From positions 1-64,000 of the forward strand of contig JASJDM010000002.1 in the NCBI GenBank assembly GCA_030065125.1: a stretch of 64,000 nucleotides of DNA, read 5' to 3'. The DNA comes from Lysobacterales bacterium. Its GTDB lineage: Bacteria > Pseudomonadota > Gammaproteobacteria > Xanthomonadales > SZUA-38. Position numbers and translations under genes: made by a program. This document shows positions 1-7,962 of the stretch, one piece after another. The notes below the pieces were generated by a model that saw only the letters and a program-made list of their open reading frames with translations, did not search any database and was not told where the DNA came from. Position 1 is the first letter of the stretch. Every line of letters begins with the position of its first letter.

Positions 1-1
1 G

Positions 2-1522
2 ATGCCTCAAATCATCAACACCAACGTAGCGTCCCTGAACGCTCAACGGAACTTGAACACTTCCCAGGGAGTGCTCAACCGTTCACTGGAGCGGTTGTCC
101 ACTGGCCTGCGTATCAACAGCGCCCGCGACGACGCGGCCGGCCTGGCCATCTCGGAACGCTTCACCAGCCAGATCCGGGGCCTGACCCAGGCTATCCGTA
201 ACGCCAATGACGGGATTTCCCTGGCCCAGACCGCTGAAGGCGCTCTGTCTCAAACCAGTGAAAACCTGCAGCGGATTCGTGAGCTGGCCCTGCAATCGGC
301 CAACGCCACCAACTCGGCGGAAGACCGTCAGGCGCTGCAGGCGGAAGTCAACGCCCTGCAGTCCGAGATTACCCGGGTTGCGGACACCACCCGCTTCAAC
401 GGCCAGCTGATCCTGGATGGAAACTTCTCCCAGCAGCTGTTCCAGGTTGGCGCCAACGTCAACGAAGCCATCGGCGTGACCATTCGTGGCGCCAGCGGCT
501 CGGACCTGGCCAACAACTCGGTGTTGGCTGCCAACACCGAGACCGCTGAGGGCACCGGTTCGGCGACTAACTCGACCCCAACCCTGCCGACCGTCAATGA
601 CATTGCCGCCCAGACCCTGACCTTCAACACCAAGGACGGCGCCCAGACCCTGGGTGTCAGTGCCGGCCAGACTGCAGCCGAGATTGCCGCGGCGGTGAAC
701 GGCTCCAATGGACCCACCGGCGTGACGGCAACCGCCACCACCACGGCGATCCTGGACAGCCTGAGCGCCGCCGGCGTGGTGTCCTTCACCCTGGGCAGCA
801 GCGGTGATGCCTCCACCACGATCTCCGCCAACGTGGCTGCCACCACTGACCTCACTGCCATCGCTGACGCGATCAATGACAACAGCGGAACCACCGGCAT
901 CAGTGCCTCGATCAGCAGCGACCTGACCACCGTGACCTTGTCGGATCAGAACGGCGATGACATAGAGATCACCGACTTCACCTCTTCAACGGATGGAGCG
1001 ACGATAGACTTTGTCGGTTCTGCCGAGGCTACCCCGACGACTCTGGAAGACGACGATGGCGCGGGTGCCGCGGAAAACGACAGCGCCGTGGCCAGTGGAA
1101 CGGTGACCTTCAACTCGCCGAACCAGTTCTCGGTGCAGTCGTCTATTGCCGCCGCCGACGGCAGCATTCTCGACGCTGCGGCCAACACAGCGGTGGGTTC
1201 CACTGAATCGACGGTTTCCGGCATCGACATCGGCACCGTGCAGGGCGCGCTGGATGCCCTGGCCGTCGTCGACTCGGCCATCGCCACCATCTCCTCCCAG
1301 CGGGCGGACCTGGGTGCGGTGCAGAACCGATTCGAATCGGCCATCACCAACCTGTCCACCACGGTGGAGAACGCCAGCGCTGCGCGCAGCCGGATCCGGG
1401 ACGCTGACTTTGCCGCCGAAACGGCAGAGCTGACCCGGGCCCAGATCCTGCAGCAGGCCGGTCTGTCTGTCCTCAGCCAGGCTAACCTGAACCCGCAGAG
1501 CGTACTGTCTCTGCTGCAGTAA
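2..1522 (+). CDS. fliC: Flagellin (filament protein)
   Basis: Major filament subunit, exported by the flagellar type III apparatus and polymerised under the FliD cap. The N-terminal ~140 residues (start [18 protein letters not shown], then the [12 protein letters not shown] block) and the C-terminal ~85 residues ([21 protein letters not shown], ending SVLSLLQ) are the conserved coiled-coil D0/D1 regions. The middle ~280 residues are variable, Thr/Ser/Ala/Asp-rich and contain a flagellin_IN-like stretch. The 506 residues contain a single lysine. The ATG is at base 2, so promoter and ribosome site lie outside the window. It is followed by a hairpin and then flaG and fliD. Confidence 0.97.
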   Translation: MPQIINTNVASLNAQRNLNTSQGVLNRSLERLSTGLRINSARDDAAGLAISERFTSQIRGLTQAIRNANDGISLAQTAEGALSQTSENLQRIRELALQSANATNSAEDRQALQAEVNALQSEITRVADTTRFNGQLILDGNFSQQLFQVGANVNEAIGVTIRGASGSDLANNSVLAANTETAEGTGSATNSTPTLPTVNDIAAQTLTFNTKDGAQTLGVSAGQTAAEIAAAVNGSNGPTGVTATATTTAILDSLSAAGVVSFTLGSSGDASTTISANVAATTDLTAIADAINDNSGTTGISASISSDLTTVTLSDQNGDDIEITDFTSSTDGATIDFVGSAEATPTTLEDDDGAGAAENDSAVASGTVTFNSPNQFSVQSSIAAADGSILDAAANTAVGSTESTVSGIDIGTVQGALDALAVVDSAIATISSQRADLGAVQNRFESAITNLSTTVENASAARSRIRDADFAAETAELTRAQILQQAGLSVLSQANLNPQSVLSLLQ

Positions 1523-1533
1523 GCCTCCAGCGA

Positions 1534-1557
1534 GGGGGGTCCCACATGGGGCCCCCC
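1534..1557 (+). terminator. Strong GC hairpin after fliC
   Basis: The 10-bp stem GGGGGGTCCC / GGGGCCCCCC (one G-T pair) with a 4-base ACAT loop begins 11 bases after the flagellin stop. No T-run follows, so it is not a canonical intrinsic terminator. It could end part of the transcription or stabilise the 3' end of an abundant flagellin mRNA. Confidence 0.6.
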
Positions 1558-1598
1558 AACTGAGGTGGGTGGGGAACGATAGACAACGGTGACGTGAG

Positions 1599-1976
1599 AT
1601 GCAGATCACAGCAACAGATATGGATCGCACACTGCTGTCTCAGGCAACCGCTAAACCGGTACCAAAGGAGCAGCAGGTTCTTGCCGACACCGGCAAGAAT
1701 GTTCCGGCGGAGCCAAAAGAAAAGGCTACCCGACAGGACATCGAAAAAGCGATTGAAACCGTCAATCGCCAGTTCGAGGTTTCCAACCGAAGCGTCCGCA
1801 TCGTAGCCAGGCCCGACGCCAGCGACACCATTATCGAAGTCGTAGACGTCGAAACCGACGAAGTCATCCGGCAGATACCAGAGGAAAGGCTGCTCAAGCT
1901 GTCCGACTGGTGGAGCGAGAACGGGCTGCAGGCCAACGCTGCACCCCCAGGCTTCACCTTCGACGAAACGGCATGA
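1599..1976 (+). CDS. flaG: FlaG family protein
   Basis: This 125-residue protein has the FlaG pattern: a variable, probably disordered N-terminal half, then a C-terminal domain with 'NRQFEVSNRSVRIVARPDA' and 'DEVIRQIPEERLLKLSDW'. FlaG proteins sit between fliC and fliD in polar flagellar clusters and influence filament length; the exact mechanism is not settled. It is 76 bp after fliC, beyond the hairpin, and 43 bp before fliD. I saw no clear promoter of its own. Confidence 0.88.
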   Translation: MQITATDMDRTLLSQATAKPVPKEQQVLADTGKNVPAEPKEKATRQDIEKAIETVNRQFEVSNRSVRIVARPDASDTIIEVVDVETDEVIRQIPEERLLKLSDWWSENGLQANAAPPGFTFDETA

Positions 1977-2019
1977 GAATTGCATTCTATTCTGAGACTG
2001 AAAGAAAGGAAGAATCGTC

Positions 2020-3447
2020 GTGGCCATCACTTCCCTGGGAGCCGGATCGGGACTGGACCTGCAAACCCTGGTCGACCAGCTGGTGGCTGCCGAAAGGCAG
2101 CCCACGCTGCAAAGACTGGCGGTTAAGGAAGCCGGCCTTCAGGCCGAGCTTTCGGCGTTCGGATCCCTCACCAGCGCGGTTGACAAGCTTCGCGGGGCCA
2201 TGGAGGCCCTCAAGGAGCTGGATCCCGGCAAATCCGCCGTGGTCTCCGGCGCGGTCGCGGCCCTCAGGGCAACCGCATCGGACGATGCCGCCCTGGGCAG
2301 CTACAACCTGACGGTAGGCCAGCTGGCCCAGTCCAATGCCCTGTATCGCTCATTCACCTCCGCCAGCGACGTGGTGGGTGGCGGCACCCTGACCTTCGAT
2401 TTCGGCACTACCGTCTACGACCCGGACACCGACAACTACACCAGCTTCACCGCCAACGGCAGCGGCCCGGTGGAGGTTGAAATTGCCGCGGACTCCACCG
2501 TTGCGGAAGTCCGTGACCAGATCAACGCTGCCGGCGTGGGTGTGACCGCCGCCATCATCAGCGACGCCACCGGCGCCCGCCTGGTCATCACATCGGATGA
2601 CACCGGCACAGACAACAGCATGGAAGTTACCGTCACCGACCTCGATGGCCTGGACGATGACGCCGGCTTGTCCCAGCTGGCCTTCAACAGCGGCAACACG
2701 CGACTGGAGCAGGCCGCAGCCGGCCTCAACGCACAGTTTACGGTCAACGGCCTCACCGTGGAGAGCAGCCGCAACGACGGCATCACCGCCATCGACGGGC
2801 TCACCATTGACCTGCTGACCACGACGGCTGTGGGCGAAACCGCAGTGCTGAAAGTGGCCAACCGCAGCAGCAGCGTGACCACGGCGCTGAATGATTTCGC
2901 CTCGGCCTACAACGAACTGGTCGACCTCCAGGCCCAGGTGGCCAGCTTCGACCCTGAAAGCGGACAGGCAGGCATACTGTTTGGCGACACCACCCTGCGC
3001 GGGCTGATGCGCAACCTGCGCTCGTCGTTCTCCGCGACGCAGTCCACGGTCCCTGGACAGATTTCGTCCCTGGTGGACGCCGGCTTCTCCGTCGACGACG
3101 GCGGCAAGCTCACGGTGGACTCCTCCAGGCTGGACAGCTTCCTGGACAGCGACTTTTCAGCCACAGTCGAATTTCTCAATGAGGTCGGTTCAGATTATGT
3201 GGATCTGGCCGATCAATATACTGGCAGCGACGGATTGCTGCAGGTTCGAACCGACGGTATCCAGACACGACTGGATGATATTTCTGAACAGAGAGTTGAC
3301 CTGGATGAACGAACTGAACGGCTTCAGGCCCGGCTGCAGCAACGCTACGCCAACCTGGACACCCTGCTGGCGGGACTGCAGTCCACCAGCCAGTTCATCA
3401 GCGCCCAGCTGGCCAACCTGAGCGTCAACAGAAACAGCGACAGCTAA
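2020..3447 (+). CDS. fliD: Flagellar filament cap protein FliD (HAP2)
   Basis: Caps the growing filament and helps flagellin polymerise. The N-terminus (MAITSLGAGSGLDLQTLVDQL) and the following helical region are typical FliD_N. The middle carries a flagellin_IN-like motif and the last ~240 residues the FliD_C region, ending in a coiled coil (RLDDISEQRVDLDERTERLQ). The start is GTG, chosen because AAAGAAAGGA (2001-2010) sits at ribosome-site distance and the N-terminus matches the family. Length (475 aa) is normal. Codons at about 3178-3330 end in A/T far more often than the rest of the gene. Confidence 0.96.
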   Translation: MAITSLGAGSGLDLQTLVDQLVAAERQPTLQRLAVKEAGLQAELSAFGSLTSAVDKLRGAMEALKELDPGKSAVVSGAVAALRATASDDAALGSYNLTVGQLAQSNALYRSFTSASDVVGGGTLTFDFGTTVYDPDTDNYTSFTANGSGPVEVEIAADSTVAEVRDQINAAGVGVTAAIISDATGARLVITSDDTGTDNSMEVTVTDLDGLDDDAGLSQLAFNSGNTRLEQAAAGLNAQFTVNGLTVESSRNDGITAIDGLTIDLLTTTAVGETAVLKVANRSSSVTTALNDFASAYNELVDLQAQVASFDPESGQAGILFGDTTLRGLMRNLRSSFSATQSTVPGQISSLVDAGFSVDDGGKLTVDSSRLDSFLDSDFSATVEFLNEVGSDYVDLADQYTGSDGLLQVRTDGIQTRLDDISEQRVDLDERTERLQARLQQRYANLDTLLAGLQSTSQFISAQLANLSVNRNSDS

Positions 3448-3476
3448 GTCAAATAACAGAGAGCACATAGGACATC

Positions 3477-3908
3477 ATGAACGCGCAACTGGCACTTGAT
3501 TCATACCGTCGAGCCGGAGTCATCAGCGAAGTCGAGAATGCCAGCCCCCACCGGCTGGTCCAGATCCTGATGGAAAAGGCGCTGGAAAACCTGAACCTGG
3601 CAGTGGCCCGGTTCGCCGCCAACCAGCTGGTCGAACGACGCAAGTCGGTCAGTGAAGCAGTGGCATTTATCGACGCCCTGCGTCAGGCCCTCACCCCCGC
3701 TGACGAGTCCGCCGTATCGGCCAACCTGGAAGCGCTGTACAGCCATATGATCGAGCGACTGCTGGCGTCCAATATCAGCAACGATCCCTCGGACATCCGG
3801 CACAGCGCGGAAATGATGGAAATGATCAAGTCGGCATGGGACGAACTCCCCGACGCCGTAAGCGCTGAGCAAGCCAACCAGCTGAGGGAATACTTCGATG
3901 TCGTTTGA
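3477..3908 (+). CDS. fliS: Flagellin export chaperone FliS
   Basis: Cytoplasmic chaperone that binds the flagellin C-terminus and prevents premature polymerisation. The N-terminal 'ALDSYRRAGVISEVENASPHRLVQILMEKAL' region is characteristic, and the rest is the predicted four-helix bundle. Length of 143 aa is slightly longer than the usual ~125-130. It lies 29 bp after fliD and overlaps the next gene by 11 bp, so translational coupling is likely. Confidence 0.95.
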   Translation: MNAQLALDSYRRAGVISEVENASPHRLVQILMEKALENLNLAVARFAANQLVERRKSVSEAVAFIDALRQALTPADESAVSANLEALYSHMIERLLASNISNDPSDIRHSAEMMEMIKSAWDELPDAVSAEQANQLREYFDVV

Positions 3909-4209
3909 ACAGCAGCAGGAAATGCTGAACCACCTGGGTCAGCAGATGATCGACGAAGCCGACAGCGACAACTGGGACCAGGTTGCCCGGCTGCACCAGC
4001 AGCTACAGCAGGGGCTGGTATCCCTGTTTCGCAGCCCCGGCCTCCCCGAAGATGGTCGTGCCACAACACTGCTGGAGCACATCCAGGCGGTTAATGAAAC
4101 CATCTCAGCCCGGGCCAGTGTGGAACGGGACAAGGCCGCCAAGGACATCAAGGCACACCGGCGGCACGCCACCGCCCGGCAATCCTACACGGAGTGTTTC
4201 CTGGCCTGA
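3898..4209 (+). CDS. fliT: FliT-like small flagellar chaperone
   Basis: A 103-residue, all-helical, Gln-rich cytoplasmic protein immediately after and overlapping fliS. Position, length and helical character fit FliT, the export chaperone for FliD, but FliT sequences are poorly conserved and the assignment rests mainly on synteny. The ATG at 3898 lies inside the end of fliS. It is the last gene of the filament cluster before a 208-bp gap. Confidence 0.7.
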   Translation: MSFEQQQEMLNHLGQQMIDEADSDNWDQVARLHQQLQQGLVSLFRSPGLPEDGRATTLLEHIQAVNETISARASVERDKAAKDIKAHRRHATARQSYTECFLA

Positions 4210-4300
4210 CACGTCTTTGCGAGGCGCCATGCGGGCGGCGGGGCCAGATTCTGAAGTCCCGCGTGACAAAGCGCCACGATCCCTTTGAAATACCTCGTTT

Positions 4301-4329
4301 TTGTCTTGCTCCACCCCGGGCAATATCGT
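4301..4329 (+). promoter_or_regulatory. Candidate sigma-70 promoter for fleQ
   Basis: TTGTCT (4301-4306) and TATCGT (4324-4329) are separated by 17 bases; each matches 4 of 6 consensus positions. It is the best vegetative-type promoter I can see in the 4210-4417 gap, in the A/T-rich part, about 90 bp before fleQ. No sigma-54 element is visible there, which fits fleQ being at the top of the hierarchy. Confidence 0.4.
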
Positions 4330-4417
4330 AAATTAGAGCTGCCTAGGGACTAATTCCCGAAGATCAGTCGAATAATAAGCCTTCAGCCGAAGTAAGGACC
4401 AGGGAAACCGAGCAACC

Positions 4418-5755
4418 ATGGGTCAGGACCAGGTTTTGATCTGCGACCGCAACCCGGAGCGAGCGGACGAGTTTGCCCAGACCGCGGACGCCATGGGCTA
4501 CCAGGCCCACATGTGGCCGGAAGGCCCTGACGAGCCCGCGGGCGGGCACACTCCGCAGCTCATCCTTCTGGCCTGCGACCAGTCCAACCCGGACTGGTCG
4601 GAAATCCAGGAAAGGCTGCAGCAGACTTATCCCGACAGCCGAATCGTGCACATCGCCAGTCCGGAGCCCGGCGCCGAGTCAGTGTCGGATCCCGATGAGC
4701 TCAAAAGCCTGCTCAATGCCGCCGCGACCGACCCGGGCGGGACGGCACTGGCTGAAGCTGCCAATCCGGATATGTGTGCACTGTGGGCCGCGGTGCACCA
4801 GGTTGCGCCATCCAATGTCACGGTGCTGATTACGGGCGAAACCGGCAGCGGAAAAGAGGTGGTGGCGCGCCGCGTCCATGAGCAGTCAAGTCGCGCCCAC
4901 AAGCCGTTCGTAGCGATCAACTGCGCAGCCATCCCGCCGGAACTCCTGGAAAGCGAACTGTTTGGCCACGAAAAAGGCGCGTTTACCGGTGCCTTGAAGC
5001 GACGAATCGGCCGGTTCGAACGGGCCAACCATGGCACCCTTTTCCTGGATGAAATTGGCGACATGCCCCTGCCCATGCAGGTCAAGCTGTTGCGTGCCCT
5101 GCAGGACCGGCGCATCGAACGGGTTGGCGGCAGCGGAGAAATCGAGGTAGACGTCCGCATCATCGCGGCCACCCACTGCGATCTCACCCAGGCCATCCGC
5201 AAGGGAGAATTCCGGGAAGACCTTTTCTACCGGCTCAACGTGTTTCCACTGGCGGTGCCGCCCCTGCGGCAGCGGCCCGAAGATATTGAAAACCTGGTCA
5301 GCTGCCTGACGGCGAGAATCGAGCAGGACTCTTCCCGCGCCGTGCAGCTGTCGGCAGGCGCCCTGGCACGGCTGCAGAAGTACAGCTGGCCCGGCAACGT
5401 CCGGGAGCTGGCCAACCTTCTGGAACACCTCAGCGTGCTTTACCCGGGCCAGGTCATCGAAGCCGAGGACCTGCCACCGCAGTTTGGCAACTATGCCCGT
5501 GACCCGGTCCCTGCCCGGGATCGCCTGCCCAATGAAATCCTGCGCTCCTCCGACGGCCTTTGCCTGGACCAGGACCCCGTGCTCCCCCAGCACGGTGTCG
5601 ATCTGCCCGACTACCTGGCGCAAAGGGAGATGGCGATGATCCGCCAGTCCCTCAACCTGACCGACGGAGTCGTGGCCAAAGCCGCCAAGCTGCTCAACCT
5701 GCGGCGTACAACGCTGGTTGAGAAGATGCGGAAGTACGATATTAAGAAAGAATAG
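4418..5755 (+). CDS. fleQ: FleQ-type sigma-54 flagellar master regulator
   Basis: Bacterial enhancer-binding protein of 445 aa expected to switch on class II flagellar genes. Order: FleQ/receiver-like N-domain (~1-115), AAA+ domain with Walker A (GETGSGKE), the sigma-54 loop GAFTGA, Walker B (LFLDEIGD) and arginine-finger region (FREDLFYRL), then a C-terminal Fis-type helix-turn-helix ([22 protein letters not shown]). In Pseudomonas, FleQ is bound and antagonised by c-di-GMP and FleN; both a GGDEF protein and FlhG are encoded in this window. It is followed directly by a palindromic repeat array that starts in its stop codon. Confidence 0.9.
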   Translation: MGQDQVLICDRNPERADEFAQTADAMGYQAHMWPEGPDEPAGGHTPQLILLACDQSNPDWSEIQERLQQTYPDSRIVHIASPEPGAESVSDPDELKSLLNAAATDPGGTALAEAANPDMCALWAAVHQVAPSNVTVLITGETGSGKEVVARRVHEQSSRAHKPFVAINCAAIPPELLESELFGHEKGAFTGALKRRIGRFERANHGTLFLDEIGDMPLPMQVKLLRALQDRRIERVGGSGEIEVDVRIIAATHCDLTQAIRKGEFREDLFYRLNVFPLAVPPLRQRPEDIENLVSCLTARIEQDSSRAVQLSAGALARLQKYSWPGNVRELANLLEHLSVLYPGQVIEAEDLPPQFGNYARDPVPARDRLPNEILRSSDGLCLDQDPVLPQHGVDLPDYLAQREMAMIRQSLNLTDGVVAKAAKLLNLRRTTLVEKMRKYDIKKE

Positions 5756-5845
5756 GGAACGCGCCCGTTGGGCGCTGGGGAACGCTCGCTACGCGAGCTG
5801 GGGAACGCGCCCTGCGGGCGCTGGGGAACGCACGCTCCGCGTGCT
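5755..5845 (+). repeat. Palindromic tandem repeat array, left arm (4 units)
   Basis: Four back-to-back units of 22-23 bp: 5755-5776, 5777-5799, 5800-5822 and 5823-5845. Each is GGGGAAC followed by a hairpin of 6-bp arms and a 3-base loop, then T. The arms differ between units (GCGCCC/GGGCGC, GCTCGC/GCGAGC, GCGCCC/GGGCGC, GCACGC/GCGTGC) but always stay complementary. The first unit uses the G of the fleQ stop codon. I recognise it as REP-like in general form but cannot name the family. Confidence 0.9.
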
Positions 5846-5908
5846 AGGAATCCTATCGCACTTGTATTGAGTCAAAACCTGCACTCGGCATCGACCCCGG
5901 AACTATTC

Positions 5909-6026
5909 AGCGATGCGAAGCGAGCAACCGTCCCCAGCACGCGAAGCGTGCGTTCCCCAGGACGCGCAGCGGCCGTTTCCCAGCACCCGCAGGGTGCGTT
6001 CCCCAGCGCCCAAAGGGCGCGTTCCC
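5909..6026 (-). repeat. Palindromic tandem repeat array, right arm (inverted, 5 units)
   Basis: The same unit in opposite orientation, reading AGC-hairpin-GTTCCCC on the plus strand: one degenerate copy (5909-5935), then 5936-5958, 5959-5981, 5982-6004 and 6005-6026. Stems again vary but mostly stay paired (GCACGC/GCGTGC, GCACCC/GGGTGC, GCGCCC/GGGCGC); 5959-5981 is imperfect. With the left arm and a 63-bp spacer it makes a large inverted structure filling the fleQ-fleR gap. Confidence 0.88.
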
Positions 6027-6099
6027 ACAACTCAGAGCACCGCCAACAGCGTGTTCCGAGACCCAGCCCGAGAATCGATCAGCACGCCCAATCTCGAAC

Positions 6100-6113
6100 G
6101 TCATGAATTTGAC
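6100..6113 (+). promoter_or_regulatory. FleQ-box-like palindrome upstream of fleR
   Basis: GTCATGAATTTGAC closely resembles the FleQ box reported for Pseudomonas aeruginosa as I recall it (GTCaNTAAAtTGAC), with GTC and GAC ends and an A/T core. It lies about 130 bp upstream of the sigma-54 element at 6242, a normal enhancer distance. An A/T-rich stretch (about 6178-6216) lies between and could help DNA bending. Confidence 0.55.
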
Positions 6114-6142
6114 CGCCCCTTGACGGCATTCTGACGGGGCGG
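6113..6142. promoter_or_regulatory. Inverted repeat with paired TGACGG motifs upstream of fleR
   Basis: CCGCCCC (6113-6119) and GGGGCGG (6136-6142) are 7-bp complementary arms. Two TGACGG copies (6121-6126 and 6132-6137) lie inside, 11 bp apart, about one helical turn. Similar paired motifs occur upstream of fliL (14594-14612). Possible activator-binding site; inferred from pattern only. Confidence 0.35.
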
Positions 6143-6241
6143 CGGAAAAAACTGACCGATTTCCGCCACCGCTTGCCTTAATCACCGCCAAATCATTAAA
6201 AAATAACCCATTTATTCCGGTGGCAATGTTTTGCCGGGGGG

Positions 6242-6257
6242 TGGCACGCTTCTTGCT
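6242..6257 (+). promoter_or_regulatory. Sigma-54 promoter of fleR
   Basis: TGGCACGCTTCTTGCT matches the -24/-12 consensus TGGCACR-N4-TTGCW at every defined position. Transcription would start near 6268, leaving a leader of roughly 16 bases before the GTG. This indicates that the FleR-like gene is switched on by an enhancer-binding protein, presumably FleQ. Confidence 0.92.
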
Positions 6258-6283
6258 CCAGTTGGGCGCAGGAGAAAAAAACT

Positions 6284-7591
6284 GTGCCCATGACCATAAA
6301 AACACTGCTGATTTCACTCGATTCGACCACCTGCCAGCGCATCCAGCAACGGCTGGCGGAGCTTAATGTTGACCTTCTGGTCGCTGAACACACCGAGCAG
6401 GCCCTGGACTGCCTGTCCAACCAGGCCTGGCACCTGGTGATTGTGGCGGCCGGCCCCAACGCCAACGCGGCCCGGAGCGTCCTGCTGGAATTGCCGGTTC
6501 TCCCCAGTATCGTTGTTGCGGATTCCTGCAGTGAATTCGCCGGTCACTGCAATCTGACCAGCAGCTATTTGCGATTTTTTGTCAGCGACCTGGAAAAACT
6601 GGTGGACCTGGTGGACCACTTCGCCCAGGGGCTCAACGGACCGGTGCGCATGGTGGCCCACGACCGCCGCAGCCGCGACCTGGTGGAGCTTGCCGACCGG
6701 GTGGCAACGACCCAGGCAACGGTCCTGCTGGCCGGCGAATCCGGCGTGGGCAAGGAAGTGTTTGCCCGACATATTCACTGCCGCTCCAATCGGGCCACTG
6801 GTCCCTTTGTGGCGCTCAACTGTGCGGCCATTCCCGAGACCATGCTGGAAGCCCAGTTGTTCGGGCATGAAAAAGGGGCCTACACCGGCGCCCATACCAG
6901 TCGCCCGGGCAAGTTTGAACTGGCCAACGGCGGCACCCTGCTGCTGGACGAAATCTCCGAGATGGACCTCGGCCTGCAGGCCAAGCTGCTGCGGGTCCTG
7001 CAGGAAAACGAAGTCGAGCGCATCGGTGCCGCCTCCGCCATTCCGCTGAACGTCCGCGTTCTGGCCACCACCAACCGCGACCTGGTGGGGGAAGTCGAGG
7101 CGGGCCGCTTCCGCCAGGACCTGTTCTACCGCCTGAGCGTGTTTCCCATCGAAATTCCGCCCCTGCGCGAACGTCCTGAAGACATTCTGCCCATTGCCTA
7201 CCGACTGCTGGCGCTGCAGACCACGGATCAGCCCCGCCGGCGGCTGACCGGGGACGCCCTGGACGCGCTGACCAGCTACGAGTGGCCGGGCAACATCCGT
7301 GAACTGAACAACGTCATCCAGCGAGCCCTGATCCTGAGCACGGAAACGGTGATCAACGGTGACACCATCCGCGGCGCCCAGCACCCCTGCCCCGGTTTCG
7401 GTACCGAGATCATCACCGACCGCAAGCTGGTGCCGGCGCTGCGGCATGCGGAAAACGAAATGATCATCGAGGCCCTGGCAGCGGACAACGGCAATCGCCG
7501 TCGCGCTGCGGAGAAGCTGGGAATCAGCACCCGCACCCTGCGCTACAAGCTGGCGCGGATGCGCGAAGCCGGAATCCCGGTACCGGGCTGA
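6284..7591 (+). CDS. fleR: FleR-like sigma-54-dependent activator with degenerate receiver
   Basis: Enhancer-binding protein of 435 aa next to fliE, the usual place of fleR. The N-terminal ~115 residues resemble a receiver, but the strand that should end in the phosphoacceptor Asp reads [11 protein letters not shown], with Ala in its place. The AAA+ domain has Walker A (GESGVGKE), [14 protein letters not shown] and FRQDLFYRL. The C-terminus is a Fis-type helix-turn-helix ([18 protein letters not shown]). GTG start chosen because GGAG (6271-6274) is 9 bases upstream; ATG at 6290 is too far. No fleS kinase lies beside it. It runs into fliE with an 18-bp gap. Confidence 0.85.
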   Translation: MPMTIKTLLISLDSTTCQRIQQRLAELNVDLLVAEHTEQALDCLSNQAWHLVIVAAGPNANAARSVLLELPVLPSIVVADSCSEFAGHCNLTSSYLRFFVSDLEKLVDLVDHFAQGLNGPVRMVAHDRRSRDLVELADRVATTQATVLLAGESGVGKEVFARHIHCRSNRATGPFVALNCAAIPETMLEAQLFGHEKGAYTGAHTSRPGKFELANGGTLLLDEISEMDLGLQAKLLRVLQENEVERIGAASAIPLNVRVLATTNRDLVGEVEAGRFRQDLFYRLSVFPIEIPPLRERPEDILPIAYRLLALQTTDQPRRRLTGDALDALTSYEWPGNIRELNNVIQRALILSTETVINGDTIRGAQHPCPGFGTEIITDRKLVPALRHAENEMIIEALAADNGNRRRAAEKLGISTRTLRYKLARMREAGIPVPG

Positions 7592-7609
7592 CCGACGGGC
7601 TGACGACCG

Positions 7610-7954
7610 ATGAGCGACATGGAAATCCGCAGCGTGCTGAGCCAGATGAGGGAGATTGCCCAATCCGGCGCCATGCCCTCGGGGCCGGCTGCGACCGGTG
7701 CCGCCGAAGCCGCACGCGGGGCATCGCCGGTGGAAAATTTCGCCTCGGTAATGGAAGCCTCCATCGACCGGGTAAACACCCTTCAGTCCGAGTCCCGGTA
7801 CCTGGCGGAACAGTTCGAAATGGGCAACAAGGACGTCAGCCTGCCCCAGGTCATGATCGCGCTGGAAAAATCCAGCGTGTCATTCGAAGCGGTGAAACAG
7901 GTACGCAACAAGATGGTCCAGGCGTACCAGGAAATCATGAATATGCAGATTTGA
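7610..7954 (+). CDS. fliE: Flagellar hook-basal body protein FliE
   Basis: Links the MS ring to the rod. The C-terminal half (FASVMEASIDRVNTLQ ... VSLPQVMIALEKSSVSFEAVKQVRNKMVQAYQEI) is the conserved FliE domain, and the 114-aa length is typical. First gene of the basal-body block, 18 bp after fleR and 8 bp before fliF, so it is probably transcribed from the fleR promoter unless an unseen one exists. Confidence 0.95.
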   Translation: MSDMEIRSVLSQMREIAQSGAMPSGPAATGAAEAARGASPVENFASVMEASIDRVNTLQSESRYLAEQFEMGNKDVSLPQVMIALEKSSVSFEAVKQVRNKMVQAYQEIMNMQI

Positions 7955-7962
7955 CCTGAACC

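Noticed and set aside
1571..1576. GGGGAAC after the fliC hairpin as a further copy of the palindromic repeat
   Set aside because: Only the head matches; the following bases do not form the 6-3-6 palindrome.
5768..6106. Open frames within the fleQ-fleR gap
   Set aside because: Their translations are made of the repeated hairpin units (recurring WGTH/GNA-like strings), so they are repeat DNA and not genes.
6221..6235. TGGCAATGTTTTGCC as a second sigma-54 promoter before fleR
   Set aside because: The GG-to-GC spacing is one base short of the required distance. It is better seen as a chance GGCAA/TTGCC inverted repeat near the real element at 6242.
6314..7663. A 449-codon open frame on the minus strand
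   Set aside because: It is antisense to fleR, whose AAA+ motifs are clear. The translation is Gln/Gly/His-rich noise.
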